This document shows positions 47,201-64,000 of a stretch of 64,000 bases of DNA, piece by piece. The stretch's first letter is position 1. The number at the start of each line of letters is the position of its first letter. The notes below the pieces were generated by a model that saw only the letters and a list, made by a program, of their open reading frames with translations, was not told the origin of the DNA and made no database searches. The stretch is from assembly GCF_932526225.1 (NCBI RefSeq), contig NC_064036.1, positions 15,927,181 through 15,991,180 of the forward strand, read 5' to 3'. The DNA is from Nematostella vectensis. Its lineage: Eukaryota; Cnidaria; Anthozoa; Actiniaria; Edwardsiidae. A program made the position numbers and the translations under genes.

Positions 47201-47717
47201 TGGTCTTCTTTGGGTCAAAATTCCCTCCTGCATAATCCTTCCAAGTAGAAGCATTTTCCGGCTCGACGCCTAGTGCGAAAATGAGGAAATTCCTGAAGCG
47301 CCTTTTCTCGAAAATCCCCATAAGACTAGAGTTGAGAGCCTCTTTCTCGTTTGCGGGGACCTTGTGGACGCTCCCTCCACGGTAAACAAAGCTTCCTTCG
47401 ATCTGCTTGAAATTCATATATTTCGTCGCTACACCCGTGTGTACGAGTATTTTCACTAGTGTACCATCAGCCATGAGGAACTTAGGGATTAAGTCGACGT
47501 TATAATCTCTGGGTTTCCCAAGCGAATCTCCGGGAAAATCGGTGCGGCCGAATGTCTCATACAGCTGATTTAGCGGGTGGAGCGACGCACAATCGCCACC
47601 GTAATATTTGTTTCGATCCATATGAAGAACCCTTTTCTTGTTCAGCGACAAAAGGCCACTTAGAACGCATTCTTTAAGACCTGTTCCTAACACCACGTAG
47701 TCATACTCTGCATCCAT
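44265..47717 (-). CDS. GDI: Rab GDP dissociation inhibitor
   Basis: Three exons: 47,717-46,709 (1,009 nt), 46,299-46,100 (200 nt) and 44,402-44,265 (138 nt), joined in phases 1 and 0; 448 residues, the normal family length. GDI extracts prenylated GDP-bound Rab GTPases from membranes and returns them from the cytosol. Visible family signatures are the dinucleotide-fold start [44 protein letters not shown] and the conserved region [20 protein letters not shown]. The second exon has [18 protein letters not shown]. The start ATG is in a GCCATGG context. Intron 2 (44,403-46,099) carries a MITE-like copy and a minisatellite. The gene is head-to-head with GFAT. Confidence 0.95.
44594..44907. mobile_element. 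diverged copy of the array's MITE-like element
   Basis: The interior matches the element at 16,606-16,900 (for example AAGCATAAGCTAGA and AAATCCGACAAT). The ends are diverged inverted repeats (AGGCCTGAACCCAG and CTGGAAACACGCCT). It contains a G-tract at 44,777-44,792. It lies in GDI intron 2, immediately before the minisatellite. Confidence 0.7.
44908..46015. repeat. minisatellite of about 117 bp in GDI intron 2
   Basis: About 9.5 tandem copies of a 115-121-bp unit marked by GAAGACTAGTTTATACTCATCC (first 20 bases used for mapping) and GGCAAGTTAGGGGGCAA. Unit starts fall near 45,008, 45,128, 45,245, 45,362, 45,481, 45,599, 45,715, 45,836 and 45,951. Two classes differ by the presence of AATGAGGTG. 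Confidence 0.92.
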
Positions 47718-48197
47718 GGCGATTTCTGAAAACTAGGGATGTTTCTTTCGAGAAATCAATTTTCTGCCTCACAGGTACTGATCCTGCTGTTTGCCGGAAA
47801 GAAACGTCAAAACATTGGAATAAAGTAAAGCTCCGAAAGGACTGGTGACGAACTTGCCATTATCACAGACTTGCTTATTGGTTCTCTATGTTCTCATTTA
47901 TTGGTGTTGTCCAATGAAAACTCTTGATAAAAACACTATTTCTTTTTCACCCACTGCTGAATATTTTCGGCATTTGCGGGCTCATAAAAGGGGATGGGTT
48001 TATAATCGAATAATTGATTGGCTAACTATTTAGTTGACCAATCAAAATTCGTTTAAGATAGTCGCCACGTAGAAATTGGAAAGGTTCTGCAAATTCAAAA
48101 CTAGTCAAGACGAGACCCAAACAACATTTGAAGCAGCTGAAAGTCTCCAAACTTTACACAAAATTCTTAATTTTTTATCTTTTCTTTGTCGATCATA
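47718..48197. promoter_or_regulatory. shared GDI/GFAT bidirectional promoter region
   Basis: 480 bp between two divergently oriented start codons; it must hold both 5' untranslated regions and both core promoters. Inverted CCAAT-type motifs (ATTGG) occur at about 47,877, 47,901 and 48,014, together with CCAATG/CCAATC forms near 47,910 and 48,038. No strong TATA box is evident. The sharing is inferred from distance. Confidence 0.65.
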
Positions 48198-62212
<14,015 letters not shown>

Positions 62213-62912
62213 TTCCTCATTTTGCACTTATATCTTACATTAATACTCTGTTTAAATGAATTATATTCTAGATTTCAACATGCGAAATGTTAGCAAATTG
62301 TTCATGAATGACATGGGAAAAATGCTTGTATATTTAAGAATTGTTTGTGGGCACACATGTTCAATAATTTTGTGTATGGGCTGTGTTTAAATGTCAAAGG
62401 CTCTTGTTCTGACTTGCGTGACACATTCTTAGTTTTGTAGTCTATGAAACCCTATACAACATAGATATTCATATCATTAGTTAACTAAGGTTATATATTC
62501 AGTGATATTCAATCCAACTCCATTCAATCCAACAATTAATATGGTTAGTTATATTTCATTATCAAATTATGAAAGGGAATGAAATTGTGATTCAAGGTAA
62601 ATAAGAACAGCATTGCCACGCAAATCGGTTCAACAGTCTTTAAGTTCTTGCAAAAGTTTTATCAAAATCTATGATAGTTTTTAAGGGATTTCCACGTTTT
62701 GAAGGTTTAGTGATGGAGTATTTTATTGTGCTATACAGCATGTGGTGCTCTGTTTTGCATTTTCTGAATGATTTATCTGTTTCAAACTGAAAACTGCACA
62801 GGCCTCGTCTGGACAGAGAAACAAAATATTGTTTTTAAGATAATTGCGCAGTTGTGAAAGAGGTATTACTTTTCACAAAATTAGAAACAAATATTGTTTT
62901 TATGTGAATAAA
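62213..62912 (+). other. GFAT 3' untranslated region
   Basis: AT-rich sequence after the stop. AATAAA at 62,907-62,912 (GTGAATAAAGCTATG) is the most plausible polyadenylation signal. No structured element recognised. Confidence 0.55.
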
Positions 62913-64000
62913 GCTATGACATGGTGTATTGAGTGTTTGCAAGAGAACATGAATATCCAAGTCTCTTGGTGTTTGCTGCTGTAAAACATGCTGGGTCTGC
63001 TGGTGCCTTTTTGTCTCTAATAACTGCACCCCCTCCCTATCAATTTTTTTAGAAGAGTTTATATAAGTGCTTGATGACTCAAGACAATTCGGGTGCAATT
63101 TTAGGATGTTTTTTTAGAAGAGTTTATATAAGTGCTTGACGACCAGGATCTCCCCAGGATGGTTTATCCTCAATTAGCCATCCTGGCTCGCAATGCTGCT
63201 CTACATTTTCCTACTTGAGCAAACCCACTAGTCTATGTGGGTGGGGCTGGCTTTGGAACTGCTCCCTTATTTAGTGGTGAATGCTAGAAGGTGCATCCCC
63301 CCCTCCCCCCAGGATGTCAGAAAGTTATTGAAAGATCGTCGAATCCTTTTCTTTTTCATATGACAACTATGACTGTGCCCCCCTCCCTCAGAAAATCTTG
63401 GGGGTGTGGCTGCTAGGAATCTTTACTCAACTCTTGCTGTTTATAAGACGTTTATTTGTTGTATCGTCGTGCGCTGACACTAAATGACACTTTGTTTAAG
63501 TTTCTGGTTGAATCTATGAAAGTCTGTGTTTCCTTACTTCCTTGAAGTCACAGCATTTGGGGGGGACCTAGTACATTAGCATAGTATAGTACAGAACATT
63601 TCTCTGTAAAACAAAATTAATCTGCTTTAAATACACAATGTCAATTTTTTTCCTGATAGCAGAGGCCTCTTTCTTCTGCATATCTCAGCCATCCCAGTGA
63701 AATAAAGAGAAAAGAGGCCTCTGCTAGAAGGAAAAGACGAAGCGAGATCACTTTCAGAAAGTGATTTTTGTTCAAATTTATTGGGACTATAATCCGTTCC
63801 TTCAAATCGATTGAATTTTCTAGAAATAAATTATGTATTATATTTACAATTTGTGAAGAATGTTCCACAAATGAGTTTCACAACAGACAGATAATCACAC
63901 CAATATCCATTACTGAATACCATAGACGCGGATTGGAGCCCACACAAACAATTTACATATTTTGGCTCTCGTGACACGCGACACGCATGTAAAAGCAAAC
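62913..64000. other. downstream intergenic region with small repeats
   Basis: Contains a direct repeat of about 30 bp (TTTTTTAGAAGAGTTTATAT and the following 10 bases) at about 63,045 and 63,109. A short inverted repeat of TAGCAGAGGCCTCTTT and its complement lies at about 63,657-63,727. Minus-strand frames here (62,835-63,098; 63,641-63,868) have no recognisable domain. No gene is called. Confidence 0.45.

Overview
This is a eukaryotic (metazoan) genomic window, AT-rich, with spliced genes, long introns, satellites and a retrotransposon. The two housekeeping genes at the right end are clearly animal. The two secreted pore-former-like proteins in the middle suggest a venomous marine invertebrate, most likely a cnidarian; that assignment is inference.

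Layout. (1) 1-31,020: a tandem array of roughly 6 kb units. Each full unit carries, on the minus strand, the 3' exons of a spliced gene for an acidic, repeat-containing, probably nuclear protein that I cannot assign to a family. It also carries a block of a 21-bp satellite and a small inverted-repeat element. Three gene copies keep the reading frame, one of them with a deletion-altered C-terminus. The fourth is broken and cut off at the array edge, and one unit has lost the gene by deletion. A young Ty3/Gypsy LTR retrotransposon (1,324-8,356) is inserted in the first satellite block; its gag-pol frameshift signal is visible, but its reverse transcriptase is broken. (2) 31,021-43,505: two tandemly duplicated, intronless genes for 745-residue secreted proteins that resemble cnidarian/cephalopod pore-forming toxins, plus a 3'-end fragment of a third copy. 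A 3.2 kb array of about 139 copies of a 23-bp repeat lies beside the first gene; the second gene has only about one and a half copies at the same place. (3) 43,506-62,212: a head-to-head pair of housekeeping genes. Rab GDP dissociation inhibitor (minus, 3 exons) and glutamine:fructose-6-phosphate aminotransferase (plus, 24 exons) share an intergenic promoter region of about 480 bp. Their introns hold minisatellites and several inverted-repeat elements. (4) 62,213-64,000: 3' UTR and downstream sequence.

The genes do not form one pathway. GDI recycles Rab GTPases and GFAT commits fructose-6-phosphate to hexosamine synthesis; they are neighbours through a shared promoter region. The left half is a fast-evolving repeat-driven region in which genes and satellites are amplified together. 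All exon structures were built by hand from splice sites and reading-frame phase.
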